Source: an uncultured Armatimonadota bacterium
GTDB lineage: Bacteria > Armatimonadota > Fimbriimonadia > Fimbriimonadales > Fimbriimonadaceae
NCBI GenBank assembly: GCA_903904815.1
Contig: CAIVDU010000064.1
Span: 90,120-154,119 of the forward strand
Direction: 5' to 3'
DNA: 64,000 nt
Shown here: piece by piece, positions 9,551-17,619 of the stretch
Numbering within the stretch: position 1 is the first letter of the stretch
How the letters are laid out: each line of letters opens with the position of its first letter
Position numbers and translations under genes: made by a program
Notes under the pieces: generated by a model
What the model saw: the letters and a program-made list of their open reading frames with translations, nothing else
The model's database searches: none
What the model was told of the DNA's origin: nothing

Positions 9551-10396
9551 TCAAATGTTAAAGTCCATCTCTTCTTCTTTGGTTTTGCGTGTTCGTACTT
9601 CACTATGTCGACCCACGACGGAGAAGGCAGGCACTGGTTCAGTGACCCAAGCGCTCGCTCCTACCACCGTATCGTGGCCGATGATTGTTTCCCCACCGAG
9701 GATCGTCGCATTGGCATAAATAACCACGTTGTCGCCGATTGTTGGGTGCCTTTTGTTCTTGGCAAGTGCCTTCTGGACGCTCAACGCCCCCAAAGTGACA
9801 CCTTGGTACAACTTTACACCGTTCCCGATCAGAGCGGTCTCGCCGATGACAATTCCGGTTCCATGGTCAATCGCGAAGCTTCGGCCAATGGTCGCCCCCG
9901 GGTGAATGTCGATCCCTGTCTTCTGATGGGCATACTCAGACAGGAGGCGTGGGAGAAGAGGGACACCGATTCCGTGCAGGACATGCGCGATGCGATGGAC
10001 GGCGACCGCATAGAAACCGGGATAGGAAAGTATGACTTCGTCCACGCTCACCGCGGCTGGGTCGCCGAAATACATGGCTTGGGCGTCGAGGTCAAGTGCC
10101 TGGAGCACATCGGGCAATTGTGCAATGAACTTCGAAGGCGACTCGGGATGGGCGGTCGGATAGGTTTCCGCGAGTCCCTGGATTAGGACTTCCAAGCGTG
10201 ACTCAATATCGCTGAGTTCAGATTCGATGCGTTCACCCGCGCAGTCCGACACCTCGGAAAAATGAGGGAACAGGAGCGCGAGTACCTCCTCGACCAAGCT
10301 CTCGGCATGGCTTCGAACCTGAGAAGGAAAGCATCGGGACCGTCTCCGTTCACTCAGTTTCTGAACAAAGTCGGTCGCCTGTTTCGGAGAACTCAT
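9551..10396 (-). CDS. cysE: Serine O-acetyltransferase
   Basis: Acetylates serine to O-acetylserine with acetyl-CoA, the first committed step of cysteine synthesis. 281 residues. An N-terminal helical region of about 130 residues is followed by the left-handed beta-helix of hexapeptide repeats. It carries 'GIDIHPGATIG' and the catalytic 'AIDHGTGIVIGETA' histidine segment, then 'IGNGVKLYQGVTLG'. The long N-terminal part resembles the EpsC/plant-like SAT subgroup. The C-terminus ends MDFNI, and a terminal Ile is the residue that docks in CysK. First gene of a cysE-cysK unit; divergent from the beta-propeller-like gene. Confidence 0.93.
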   Translation of the reverse strand: MSSPKQATDFVQKLSERRRSRCFPSQVRSHAESLVEEVLALLFPHFSEVSDCAGERIESELSDIESRLEVLIQGLAETYPTAHPESPSKFIAQLPDVLQALDLDAQAMYFGDPAAVSVDEVILSYPGFYAVAVHRIAHVLHGIGVPLLPRLLSEYAHQKTGIDIHPGATIGRSFAIDHGTGIVIGETALIGNGVKLYQGVTLGALSVQKALAKNKRHPTIGDNVVIYANATILGGETIIGHDTVVGASAWVTEPVPAFSVVGRHSEVRTRKTKEEEMDFNI

Positions 10397-10472
10397 GGAT
10401 CGATTATGGACAGCACTTTAAGTGGGCCTAGCCAACTCGAAATGAAGTGTAAGTTCGTGCCATGCTTCCATC

Positions 10473-11405
10473 GTGAATCAGTTGAAGGAAGGCAGCGACA
10501 CCGAACGATCTTTCACTGCTACGAACGAACCGATCGCGGCCGGTGTGAACCATGTCGCGTTCTCCCGTGACGGATCCCAAATGGCCATCTCTCGAACGGA
10601 CATGTCCATCGAGATTTCGAAGGATGGCGTTACTTTTCGAGTTCTGACCGTAGGCTCTTCAGACGAAAAGGTCAGACCCACCCAACGAATCCGCGGTTTG
10701 GAATTTGGGTCGTCCGGAGATCGGCTGATCGTAGCCAGTGCCGATCAGGTCAGGTGCGTTCCCCTTTCAGTTGATGCACCCGCTTGGACCGTCGTTCCCC
10801 AGCGCTCGTTCGGATTCCTCGTGACTTCACCACTCGCGGTCGCCGTCAGCGCGGATGATCGTGTTGCGGCGGCTTTCGACGACGGGTCACTCGGCGTTTG
10901 GTGGCCAGATGGCGAATGCGTCTATCTGCGCAAGGAATCGAACGCCCCTCGATCACTCAGTTTTGCCTTAAGTGATGCGGTCACGGTGGGAACCGATGGA
11001 TTCAGTATAGGAAGCTGGGCTGTGGGCAGCGGAAGGCCGGTTTTGAAGCGCTTGCTCGACGAACGAGCCTTTGCTTCCGCCTATTCGCCAAGCCACAACT
11101 TGATTGCCGTCCGAACGATGAACGCGGTAATTGGCTTCGACATTGTCTCAGGCGAGGCTCGATGGCGGGTTGCGACTGAAGTGGGTCTTCCGCTCCTCGC
11201 GTTCGAAACCGGTACCGGACGCCTCGCAATTCCAGACGAACATGGCCTGACTATCGTGAATTCCCAGGGACAGTCCGAGGGACGTCAGCTACTTTCAGGC
11301 GCAGCCGTAACCGCAGTCGCCTTCAATCCCGCCAGTCGTGAAATAGTGCTCGGACTAGCTGATGGCTCGGTTCAGGTGTTGGCTGGCGATCGATCAGTAG
11401 CCTGA
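10473..11405 (+). CDS. Beta-propeller (WD40-like) repeat protein
   Basis: 310 residues made of repeated ~40-residue units of the type 'VNHVAFSRDGSQMAISRTD', 'IRGLEFGSSGDRLIVASAD', 'AVAVSADDRVAAAFDDGSLGVWW' and 'VTAVAFNPASREIVLGLADGSVQVL'. This pattern is that of a WD40/quinoprotein-type beta-propeller of about seven blades. There is no signal peptide and no enzymatic motif, so a scaffold or interaction role is likely. The start used here is GTG at 10473; the ribosome binding site is weak, and a downstream start cannot be excluded. The 3' end overlaps the convergent histidine kinase gene by 34 bases. Confidence 0.75.
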   Translation: MNQLKEGSDTERSFTATNEPIAAGVNHVAFSRDGSQMAISRTDMSIEISKDGVTFRVLTVGSSDEKVRPTQRIRGLEFGSSGDRLIVASADQVRCVPLSVDAPAWTVVPQRSFGFLVTSPLAVAVSADDRVAAAFDDGSLGVWWPDGECVYLRKESNAPRSLSFALSDAVTVGTDGFSIGSWAVGSGRPVLKRLLDERAFASAYSPSHNLIAVRTMNAVIGFDIVSGEARWRVATEVGLPLLAFETGTGRLAIPDEHGLTIVNSQGQSEGRQLLSGAAVTAVAFNPASREIVLGLADGSVQVLAGDRSVA

Positions 11406-12541
11406 AGCGTGAAGAAAAACTCGGACCCAACTCCCAGTCGTGAGAGAGCCCAAAGGCGTCCCCCATGCCTCTCAATGACGCGCTGGACGTTGGCAAGACC
11501 GATCCCAGTACCGGGAATATCGTCGTTGTGAAGTCGCTCGAAAGGCTGGAAGATGCGATCGATGTACGCCATATCAAACCCGATCCCGTTGTCGGCAACC
11601 CTGATAGCCGGTCCATTTGAGGTCTCGATTCGGCCTACCTCGATGACTGGCTGAAGCCCATCACGAGCGTACTTACTCGCGTTTTGCATCAGGTTGTAGA
11701 GGGCGACCCGTAGCAAGCGGGGATCACCTTCGACCGTCATTCCAGGTTCAATCTGGAAGGAAGCCAAGGCATACTCCTCCTGGATATCACGAGCCACTGC
11801 CAGGCTCAGAGCCGTAAGGTCGACCGGGGTGGGGTGTATCTCCTCCCGACCCAGACGCGAGAACTCGAGTAGGTCCTCCACCAAGGATGCCATTCTTTGC
11901 GCTGAGGCACACAGTCGCCCCAGACGATATTTGGTCTCTGGATCAAGGTCGCTCGGCGCGTCTTCTAAAGCGATCTGGCTCGCCGTGACAATGGTTCTTA
12001 ATGGCGAACGGAGGTCGTGGGCGACCATATTGTTGAACCCTTCGAGTTCTCGGTTGGCATTTTCCAACTGCTTCGTCCGCGTGACCAAAGAATCGTTCAA
12101 GAGCGCTAGCTCGCGCTGAATTTCCCCCTTCTCCCTAATCTCCTGCTCTAGCTCTTCTGGCATGCGCATGTTTAGCGCGCGAGGGGTGATGGCAGCAATT
12201 GCAACCACGGTTCCCCAGCTGGCAATTGCCGTAATGAGTTTGATGACCCCTTCTAGTCGGTATGCCGGATAGAGCGTCGTAATGTACGACATGAAGTGGG
12301 TCGTTCCGCAGGCCGCAATGAACAGGCCAAATAGCCAAAACAGGTGCCTAAACGGCAGCTTTTTCTGATGGCGAGCGTAGAAGAGCAACACCAACGGGAT
12401 CGCGATGTACGCAGCCCAGATCAGTAAGTCAGAGACGTTTTGCAGCCAAGACAGATCTGCCGTCCACCCACCGCACTCTCCTCGTCTGACGTACCCAGTG
12501 GTATCGAACAGATGACGGAAGAAATGGATCAATCCAGTCAT
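11372..12541 (-). CDS. Sensor histidine kinase with ethylene-receptor-type transmembrane domain
   Basis: 389 residues. Residues about 30-120 form three membrane helices that match the ethylene-binding domain of plant ETR1 residue by residue. D38, Y45, I48 and P49 lie in helix 1 ('VSDLLIWAAYIAIP'); C78 and H82 lie in helix 2 ('ACGTTH', the Cu(I) ligands of ETR1); K101 is in helix 3. A coiled coil (about 128-168) leads to the HisKA domain with phospho-acceptor H175 in 'AHDLRSPL'. An HATPase domain follows ('NASKY', 'VADNGIGFD', 'GTGIGLA'). No receiver domain or adjacent response regulator is present. Seen: all copper/ethylene ligand positions conserved. Inferred: copper-dependent olefin sensing. 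It follows the FHA/J gene on the same strand. Confidence 0.92.
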   Translation of the reverse strand: MTGLIHFFRHLFDTTGYVRRGECGGWTADLSWLQNVSDLLIWAAYIAIPLVLLFYARHQKKLPFRHLFWLFGLFIAACGTTHFMSYITTLYPAYRLEGVIKLITAIASWGTVVAIAAITPRALNMRMPEELEQEIREKGEIQRELALLNDSLVTRTKQLENANRELEGFNNMVAHDLRSPLRTIVTASQIALEDAPSDLDPETKYRLGRLCASAQRMASLVEDLLEFSRLGREEIHPTPVDLTALSLAVARDIQEEYALASFQIEPGMTVEGDPRLLRVALYNLMQNASKYARDGLQPVIEVGRIETSNGPAIRVADNGIGFDMAYIDRIFQPFERLHNDDIPGTGIGLANVQRVIERHGGRLWALSRLGVGSEFFFTLQATDRSPANT

Positions 12542-12664
12542 TCAAACCGGATTATCCAGCCGATTGACCGCGCGGGTATTACATTTAAGTGCGACACCTG
12601 TTCCGTCGCTCAGGTAACTCGGTTTACTTAGGACTCGGACCGATAGCCAGCTTGCGTCGCCACC

Positions 12665-13246
12665 TTATTCTTGCGCAACTTCGATGACTGCCTCGCGGAA
12701 TTTCGGAGAAATGCTGGCATCGTAGGTTCCTCTCTTCTCGGAGTCTCCCAGTACGGCAAATGCTTGCTCCACATCTTCCCGGAGTCGACGCACAAGGTCA
12801 GAGTCCGGGTGTGCTTCTTCACTGTAGAGCGCAGTCAGTTCGTCGTAGTGCTTCTGAATCTGTTCTCGCGAAGCTGTTTGAGGCGCTTTTAGCACCTCGT
12901 AGTAGTGGGGATATCCCGCATAGGGCGTCGTATCTTCTTCGGCTACCGTGAATCCGAACCCGCTCTTCACATGAATGCGCTGGTCCCCGATCTCGATGAG
13001 ATCGCCATCGTTAATCGGGTGGGCGACGGTACAACGCTGGCCGTTGACGTGAGTTCCGTTAGTGCTCTTCTGATCGACCACGTACCAGAACTGACCTCGT
13101 TGCTCGATCACCGCATGTAGACGACTGACCTGCTTGTCCTCGGGAAAAGACAGATCGCAAGTTGCCCCTCTGCCTACGCTGATCGGGTCTTTGCCAAACG
13201 CCACCCGCTTTACTTCTTCGCCGTACTTACATTCCACCCAACGCAT
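12665..13246 (-). CDS. FHA domain - J-domain fusion protein
   Basis: 193 residues. Residues about 1-100 are a forkhead-associated phosphothreonine-binding domain: 'ISVGRGATCDL' and the 'VSRLHAVI' core, then 'DQKSTNGTHVNG'. After a short linker, residues about 112-180 form a DnaJ-type J domain that begins 'HYYEVLKAPQTAS' and keeps the HPD tripeptide ('EEAHPDSD'), although it is acidic and short. It could therefore recruit DnaK to phosphorylated clients. A TTG codon one triplet upstream is also possible; ATG at 13246 has GGGGGA upstream. It sits 123 bases before the histidine kinase on the same strand. Confidence 0.85.
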   Translation of the reverse strand: MRWVECKYGEEVKRVAFGKDPISVGRGATCDLSFPEDKQVSRLHAVIEQRGQFWYVVDQKSTNGTHVNGQRCTVAHPINDGDLIEIGDQRIHVKSGFGFTVAEEDTTPYAGYPHYYEVLKAPQTASREQIQKHYDELTALYSEEAHPDSDLVRRLREDVEQAFAVLGDSEKRGTYDASISPKFREAVIEVAQE

Positions 13247-13365
13247 CAAATTTCCCCCGTCTGTATCAATTTACTCAAGAAGGAGGATTCTTGCCAGGAA
13301 TTTGCCCTATGCCTCAGATTCAGGATTCGGTCGCGGGCTTGCTCCCGCGTCGGATCGGACGAGGG

Positions 13366-13371
13366 TATAAT
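13366..13371 (+). promoter_or_regulatory. Consensus -10 box (TATAAT) of the tRNA-Arg promoter
   Basis: A perfect TATAAT ends 11 bases before the first base of the mature tRNA. A TTGCTC at 13339-13344 is the only -35-like match, but the spacing (21) is too long, so the -35 element is weak or absent. Confidence 0.6.
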
Positions 13372-13382
13372 CTTTGGGTCAC

Positions 13383-13458
13383 GCGCTCGTAGCTCAGTGG
13401 ATAGAGCATCAGCTTGCGGAGCTGAGGGTCGGAGGTTCGAGTCCTCTCGGGCGCGCCA
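13383..13458 (+). tRNA. tRNA-Arg, anticodon GCG, CCA encoded
   Basis: A 76-base cloverleaf. The acceptor stem is GCGCTCG/CGGGCGC (one G-U pair), then discriminator G and genomic CCA. The D arm GCTC/GAGC has loop AGTGGATA. The anticodon stem TCAGC/GCTGA is perfect, with loop TTGCGGA: U33, anticodon GCG and G37. The T arm has loop TTCGAGT. The A at position 20 in the D loop is an arginine identity element. G36-G37 fits m1G37 modification. Most bacteria read CGU/CGC with an ACG (inosine) tRNA, so GCG here is unusual. The genes on either side are convergent, leaving the tRNA alone in the gap. Confidence 0.93.
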
Positions 13459-13468
13459 ACTCCCAAAA

Positions 13469-15301
13469 TTAGGTGTAGTCGGTGAGCTGTTTCGGCGGAA
13501 ACGCGACCCGAAGGGCGTTGAGCACCGCCAAAACATCGATCACCTCTTGGCTCACTGCGCCAGCTACCGGGGTCAGGATTCCGACTGATGCAATCAGCAT
13601 GCCGATGATGCTTACCGACATGCCACCTATCGCGGTTTGAAGCGCAATGGCCCGCATTCGATGGCTGATGTGCAACAGCTCATCGATCCTCTCCAAGGTG
13701 CTGTCCATGATCACCGCGCCAGCCGCCTCCGACGTGATGTCACTCTTTTGCCCGAAGGCGATCCCAACCGTTGCCGCCATTAGAGCCGGTGCATCGTTGA
13801 TGCCGTCCCCAATGAAAACGGTTTGGGCAAGTTTGGTCTCTTTGTGGACCAACTCAAGTTTCTGCTCAGGGGACTGGCCAGCGTAAATCTCCTTAATGCC
13901 GACCACGTCGGCCATGTACCGGACTTCCGATTCGCGGTCGCCCGAGACCAGCAGAACACGTTTGAAGCCATGCTTGCTGCCCAAGTGTCGGATAAACGCC
14001 AATCCATCCGGGCGAGGTTCGTCTCGAAAACGCAGTACCGCCGCCAAAACGCCATCAATCGAGACGGCGCACGTGAGGCCGCCCTCGTCTTGAGTTGTCG
14101 GCTGGCAGTTCGCCCCTGATTCGGGTTTCACTTGCCCACCGACCTCAACCTTCTTGCCTTCAATCAGGCCGGAAAGGCCTGTTCCAGGTCGTTCGCTGAC
14201 CTCGGCGACCTCGGCCAAGCCCAATTTGCGCACCGTTGCTGCCTCGAGAATGGCCCCGGCGAGTGGGTGCTTTGAGTAGCGTTCCAGACTCGCAACGAGC
14301 CTCAGAGCGGTGTTTTCGTCAAACCCTCCGCAGGTCACGATCTCGGTCAGCTTGGGTCGGCCGTAAGTGAGGGTGCCCGTTTTGTCAAAAATCATGACCC
14401 GACAACCGCTGATTCTCTCGAGGACAATGGGATCTTTGATGATGATTCCCCGCTTGGCGGCGAGAGAAATCGAACCGATGATCGCCACTGGAATTCCGAT
14501 AAGGAGAGGGCAGGGGGTCGCGATCACCAAAACCGACAGAAATCGCATTGGTTCGGAGGAAACTGCCCAGGCTACCAAGCCGATGATGACGGCTGTCGGT
14601 GTGTAGAAAGCTCCCAACTGATCGGCGATCCGGCGCATTTGGGGCCGCCGTTGCGCGGAGGTCCGCATGACCTCCATGATCTTCGCATACCGAGAATCGA
14701 GGGCCAGCTTGCTCGCCTTCACGACGATTGCGCTATCGCCGTTAATCGCGCCCGAGATCACCTCAGAGCCCGGAGCCTTGTCGATTTTGAACGGCTCACC
14801 GGTGAGGTATGACTCATCCATCACTCCGTGCCCCTCGACCACCGAACCGTCGATGGGACAGATTTCATGAGGAAATACGGCAACGAGATCGCCAACTTTG
14901 ACCTCTTCTACCGGCACATCGACGACTCCTTGTGCGTCCTTTCGGTGGGCGATGGAAGGCATTCGCTTGGCAAGGGCTTCGAGAACCGAGGAAGCGCTTG
15001 CGGTCGCATAGTTTTCCAGTGTCTGACCACCCGAGAGCATCAGGACCACCAGGGTTCCAGCGAGATACTGATGGAGAACGACCGAGGTGACGATCGATAT
15101 CCCCGCCAAGAGGTCCGAGCCAAACTCTCGACGGATCGTCTGCTTAAGCAGAGTAAAGACGAGCGGTGTCCCACCTAGAGCCAGTCCAAACACAAGGGGC
15201 CAATCCGCAATAGGCAGGCCCGCGAACCGCAAGTTGGCTGGAAGCAGAAAGTGGAGCAGTAAGTAGGCCGCGATCGCGACTAAAGCCAAGATGGCGATCA
15301 C
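13469..15301 (-). CDS. P1B-type (P1B-5-like) heavy-metal transporting ATPase
   Basis: 610 residues with no N-terminal metal-binding domain. The A domain carries 'DESYLTGEP'. The phosphorylation motif is D306-KTGT. The P/N region has 'SKHPLAGAI' (the HP motif of P1B pumps) and '[10 protein letters not shown]'. The membrane metal site is TPCP with C264 instead of the CPC/SPC of Cu/Zn/Co pumps, and the last helix has 'QEVID'. TPCP plus QExxD are hallmarks of the P1B-5 (Nia-type, Ni/Fe-linked) subgroup, but no C-terminal hemerythrin domain is present. Metal specificity is therefore inferred. It is a single gene on minus, convergent with the tRNA, with no regulator alongside. Confidence 0.88.
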   Translation of the reverse strand: MIAILALVAIAAYLLLHFLLPANLRFAGLPIADWPLVFGLALGGTPLVFTLLKQTIRREFGSDLLAGISIVTSVVLHQYLAGTLVVLMLSGGQTLENYATASASSVLEALAKRMPSIAHRKDAQGVVDVPVEEVKVGDLVAVFPHEICPIDGSVVEGHGVMDESYLTGEPFKIDKAPGSEVISGAINGDSAIVVKASKLALDSRYAKIMEVMRTSAQRRPQMRRIADQLGAFYTPTAVIIGLVAWAVSSEPMRFLSVLVIATPCPLLIGIPVAIIGSISLAAKRGIIIKDPIVLERISGCRVMIFDKTGTLTYGRPKLTEIVTCGGFDENTALRLVASLERYSKHPLAGAILEAATVRKLGLAEVAEVSERPGTGLSGLIEGKKVEVGGQVKPESGANCQPTTQDEGGLTCAVSIDGVLAAVLRFRDEPRPDGLAFIRHLGSKHGFKRVLLVSGDRESEVRYMADVVGIKEIYAGQSPEQKLELVHKETKLAQTVFIGDGINDAPALMAATVGIAFGQKSDITSEAAGAVIMDSTLERIDELLHISHRMRAIALQTAIGGMSVSIIGMLIASVGILTPVAGAVSQEVIDVLAVLNALRVAFPPKQLTDYT

Positions 15302-15505
15302 CGACTCTCGATTGATCCTGGAAACTGGTTTCTTAGCGACGATAGTAATTCCAGCTTGACCGCCCAGTCGGGCAAATTCAAGTCAGTAATTCCATGGTCA
15401 TAAGTTGTACACAAATGACCTGCCTATCGAGCGGCCTTGGCAGTTGTGGTCGTTCCTTTGTCTCGGCTCGCATCTGCGTGCCGCTTCGCTCCATCCGCGC
15501 CGTTG

Positions 15506-15991
15506 CTACTTGGTGGCGTGATCATGGCCGATTATGGCTTCGGCTTCAACTGTGATCAGATCAGGGCCGACTGCCCGGACGTGGGAGCGTGAGATCACCG
15601 TCTCATGAGCGCCAATTCCGAAGACTCCTTCGGTGCGGACTGAGATGTCCTCCAAATGCCCGTTGGCATTCATCGTTATCTCATGGAGGTGACCGAGCAT
15701 CTTGCCGGTATCGTCAACGACCTGAAGCTTTCGCAAATGGTGCAGATCCGACGTCTCGGGCCCCAAAGTAGGGCCCTTGTTCCAGTCCACGAGCGTATAC
15801 GACTCGATCGTGATTGCATCGGGCCCGTTTGTACCCAGACTCGTGAACGGCAACAAACCGTCGCCTCGATCCCCATGGACGATGAGCGCATCAAGGTCCA
15901 AACTTCGGAAAACCAAGTCCTTAACTTCGCCGATAACCGCGCCGTCCGCCATGCTCACTACGGACTTGCCAACTAGATCCTTGTATCTCAT
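15506..15991 (-). CDS. PRC-barrel domain protein
   Basis: 161 residues with two PRC-barrel-like halves: residues about 1-75 ('MRYKDLVGKSVVSMADGAVIGEVKD') and about 85-150 ('KLQVVDDTGKMLGHLHEI'). PRC barrels bind RNA or protein partners (RimM, photosynthetic reaction centre H subunit). A longer frame upstream exists, but the ATG at 15991 begins the domain exactly and has GGGAAGAAT before it. A perfect 10-bp inverted repeat lies about 90 bases upstream. The protein is soluble and has no enzymatic motif; its role is unknown. Confidence 0.85.
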   Translation of the reverse strand: MRYKDLVGKSVVSMADGAVIGEVKDLVFRSLDLDALIVHGDRGDGLLPFTSLGTNGPDAITIESYTLVDWNKGPTLGPETSDLHHLRKLQVVDDTGKMLGHLHEITMNANGHLEDISVRTEGVFGIGAHETVISRSHVRAVGPDLITVEAEAIIGHDHATK

Positions 15992-16315
15992 ATTCTTCCC
16001 AGACCTTCTGTCTCGATCCCTCGAATGTTGGTTTCCAACCGAAACGGGAACCACCGTAACCAGCTTCGAAACGACATTGGAAGTCAATGCTTGACATTGA
16101 CTTCTGGTCGTTGGGTCGCTCTGAAAGAGACGCGACCTGCCCCCTTCACCCAGTCAGACCTAGAGCTTCTTGTCAGGGTTTCGATTCGAAACCAGATGCG
16201 TTATTCTGAAAAGCGATTTAGGTGGCAAGACAGAGAGTCGCAGGTGCGATTTTGGAAGGTTGGGCACGGCAGAGCCCCGATTGGGGCCCAGCCCAGCCGA
16301 GTAAGAAAATTCGAC
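15992..16315. other. Intergenic region upstream of the PRC-barrel gene; no gene seen
   Basis: 324 bases between the PRC-barrel start and the end of the PEP-CTERM gene. Reading frames here have no ribosome binding site and no recognisable protein. The only clear structure is the inverted repeat at 16080-16104. Confidence 0.5.
16080..16104. promoter_or_regulatory. Perfect 10-bp inverted repeat, candidate operator
   Basis: GAAGTCAATG and its exact complement are separated by CTTGA. No T-run follows on either strand, so it does not look like a terminator. Its place about 90 bases upstream of the PRC-barrel start suits a dimeric regulator site. No regulator can be assigned. Confidence 0.45.
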
Positions 16316-17392
16316 CTAATTTCGCCGGCGACGCAAGACGACGCAGGCTCCCAAGCCCAAAGCCAAGTAGCTCGCCGGCTCAGGGACGGCTGCGTTGTGA
16401 ATCTCTATGGCGCCCCCATACTCTCCGAGAACCGAAACGGTGACTGCCTCACCGTCCAATAGATGACCCGTTATGTAGGTTGTTCCATAATAATCTTGCA
16501 TCACCAGATCTCGGCCCATAAAGTCGACAACCGTACCATCACCCACTGCATGCACCCCATATCCGTCTAAACCGTCAATTCCATTGGCCCCGTTCTGCCC
16601 AGCCATTCCGTTGAGCCCGGCAAGGCCATCACGCCCTACGGACCCAGGGTTTGCAATTCCGGAATGGCCCTCTCCCCAGCCGGCTGCTCCACCCCTTCCG
16701 GCAGCCCCCCCGGCTCCTGCCATGCCTCCGTAGCCGCCGTGGCCGCCGAAACCGCGATAGCCACCAATGAATTGGCCACCGGTGATCGTCAGGTGGGTCC
16801 CAAGCGCCGCCCAAACTCCGTCTCCGCCGTTGGCGCCATCCCCACCGTAGCTTCCGTTGCCACCGTTACCGCCGTTCGCCCCGTTTCCTCCGTCTCCACC
16901 GTTGCCCCCTTGGCTAACGTAGAGCCCACCAAATCCTCCGTCACCTCCACGTCCGCCATTGCCGCCATGGCCACCGTTACCTCCGTTGCCACCATCTGCG
17001 CCGTTGCCACCGTAACCACCGTCGCCACCTCGATACACTCCACCGGTGATGACGCAGTCGCTCTCGACCAGGTCCAGTCCGTCAGCGCCGATTCCGCCGC
17101 TGCTCGCATACCCGCCGGTCTGACCGTTCGAACCGGGGCCCGCGTTCCCTCCGTGAGAACCATTCCCCCCGGTATCGCCGGTCGGTTTGTAGTCTTGGAT
17201 GCCTGGCCAATATCCATCGACTCCTTTGATCCCGTTGTAGCCGGGCAGTCCGTCGGCGCCACGGGAGCCGCTGGTTCCGTTGCGGCCGTTCGCGCCGACA
17301 TAGGTTCCATTGATTTCAGTCTGGGCCAGAGCGGGTGCCGTAGCGGCGAAAAGGCCAGACGCCAGAAAAACGAAGCGCAGTTTCTTGTTCAT
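16316..17392 (-). CDS. Glycine-rich PEP-CTERM secreted protein
   Basis: 358 residues. It has a signal peptide (MNKKLRFVFLASGLFAATAP, cleavage after 'ALAQ'). A long body (about 30-270) consists of GxxG/GGNGGxGG repeats with Asn and Asp, collagen-like but without the strict Gly-X-Y period. A short beta domain follows, then a C-terminal PEP-CTERM tail: 'VPEPASYLALGLGA', hydrophobic helix and RRRRN. The tail directs sorting by exosortase, which is not in this window. It is probably an extracellular or matrix/EPS protein. The antisense strand is open for 244 codons because of the repeats; that frame is not real. Confidence 0.9.
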   Translation of the reverse strand: MNKKLRFVFLASGLFAATAPALAQTEINGTYVGANGRNGTSGSRGADGLPGYNGIKGVDGYWPGIQDYKPTGDTGGNGSHGGNAGPGSNGQTGGYASSGGIGADGLDLVESDCVITGGVYRGGDGGYGGNGADGGNGGNGGHGGNGGRGGDGGFGGLYVSQGGNGGDGGNGANGGNGGNGSYGGDGANGGDGVWAALGTHLTITGGQFIGGYRGFGGHGGYGGMAGAGGAAGRGGAAGWGEGHSGIANPGSVGRDGLAGLNGMAGQNGANGIDGLDGYGVHAVGDGTVVDFMGRDLVMQDYYGTTYITGHLLDGEAVTVSVLGEYGGAIEIHNAAVPEPASYLALGLGACVVLRRRRN

Positions 17393-17619
17393 GAATGATT
17401 CCTTTTGAGGAGGGAAGCGTCGGTCTCGACGGCGCCCAGCGGGAATGATCCATAGAGGGCGTTACATATCCTTGGGACAAACGCAAAACATAATGTCACG
17501 CACTTTTATCTGTTGACCAGCATGGAAAGATGAACCTATCTGCCGGAACTTGCAGCGCCCTCGGACCCGAACATTAACGACTCGTTGATTGAAAAGTAAG
17601 TGGGATTGGTTGGCGCGGT

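Noticed and set aside
13339..13344. TTGCTC as -35 box for the tRNA
   Set aside because: The 21-base spacing to TATAAT is too long for a normal sigma-70 promoter.
16640..17300. Possible CRISPR-like repeated DNA
   Set aside because: Repeats are irregular, coding and glycine-rich; no constant spacer length and no cas genes.
16664..17398. Long antisense open frame (244 codons) opposite the glycine-rich PEP-CTERM gene
   Set aside because: It is open because GGN repeats give Thr/Val/Ala-rich antisense codons without stops; it has no family and no ribosome binding site.
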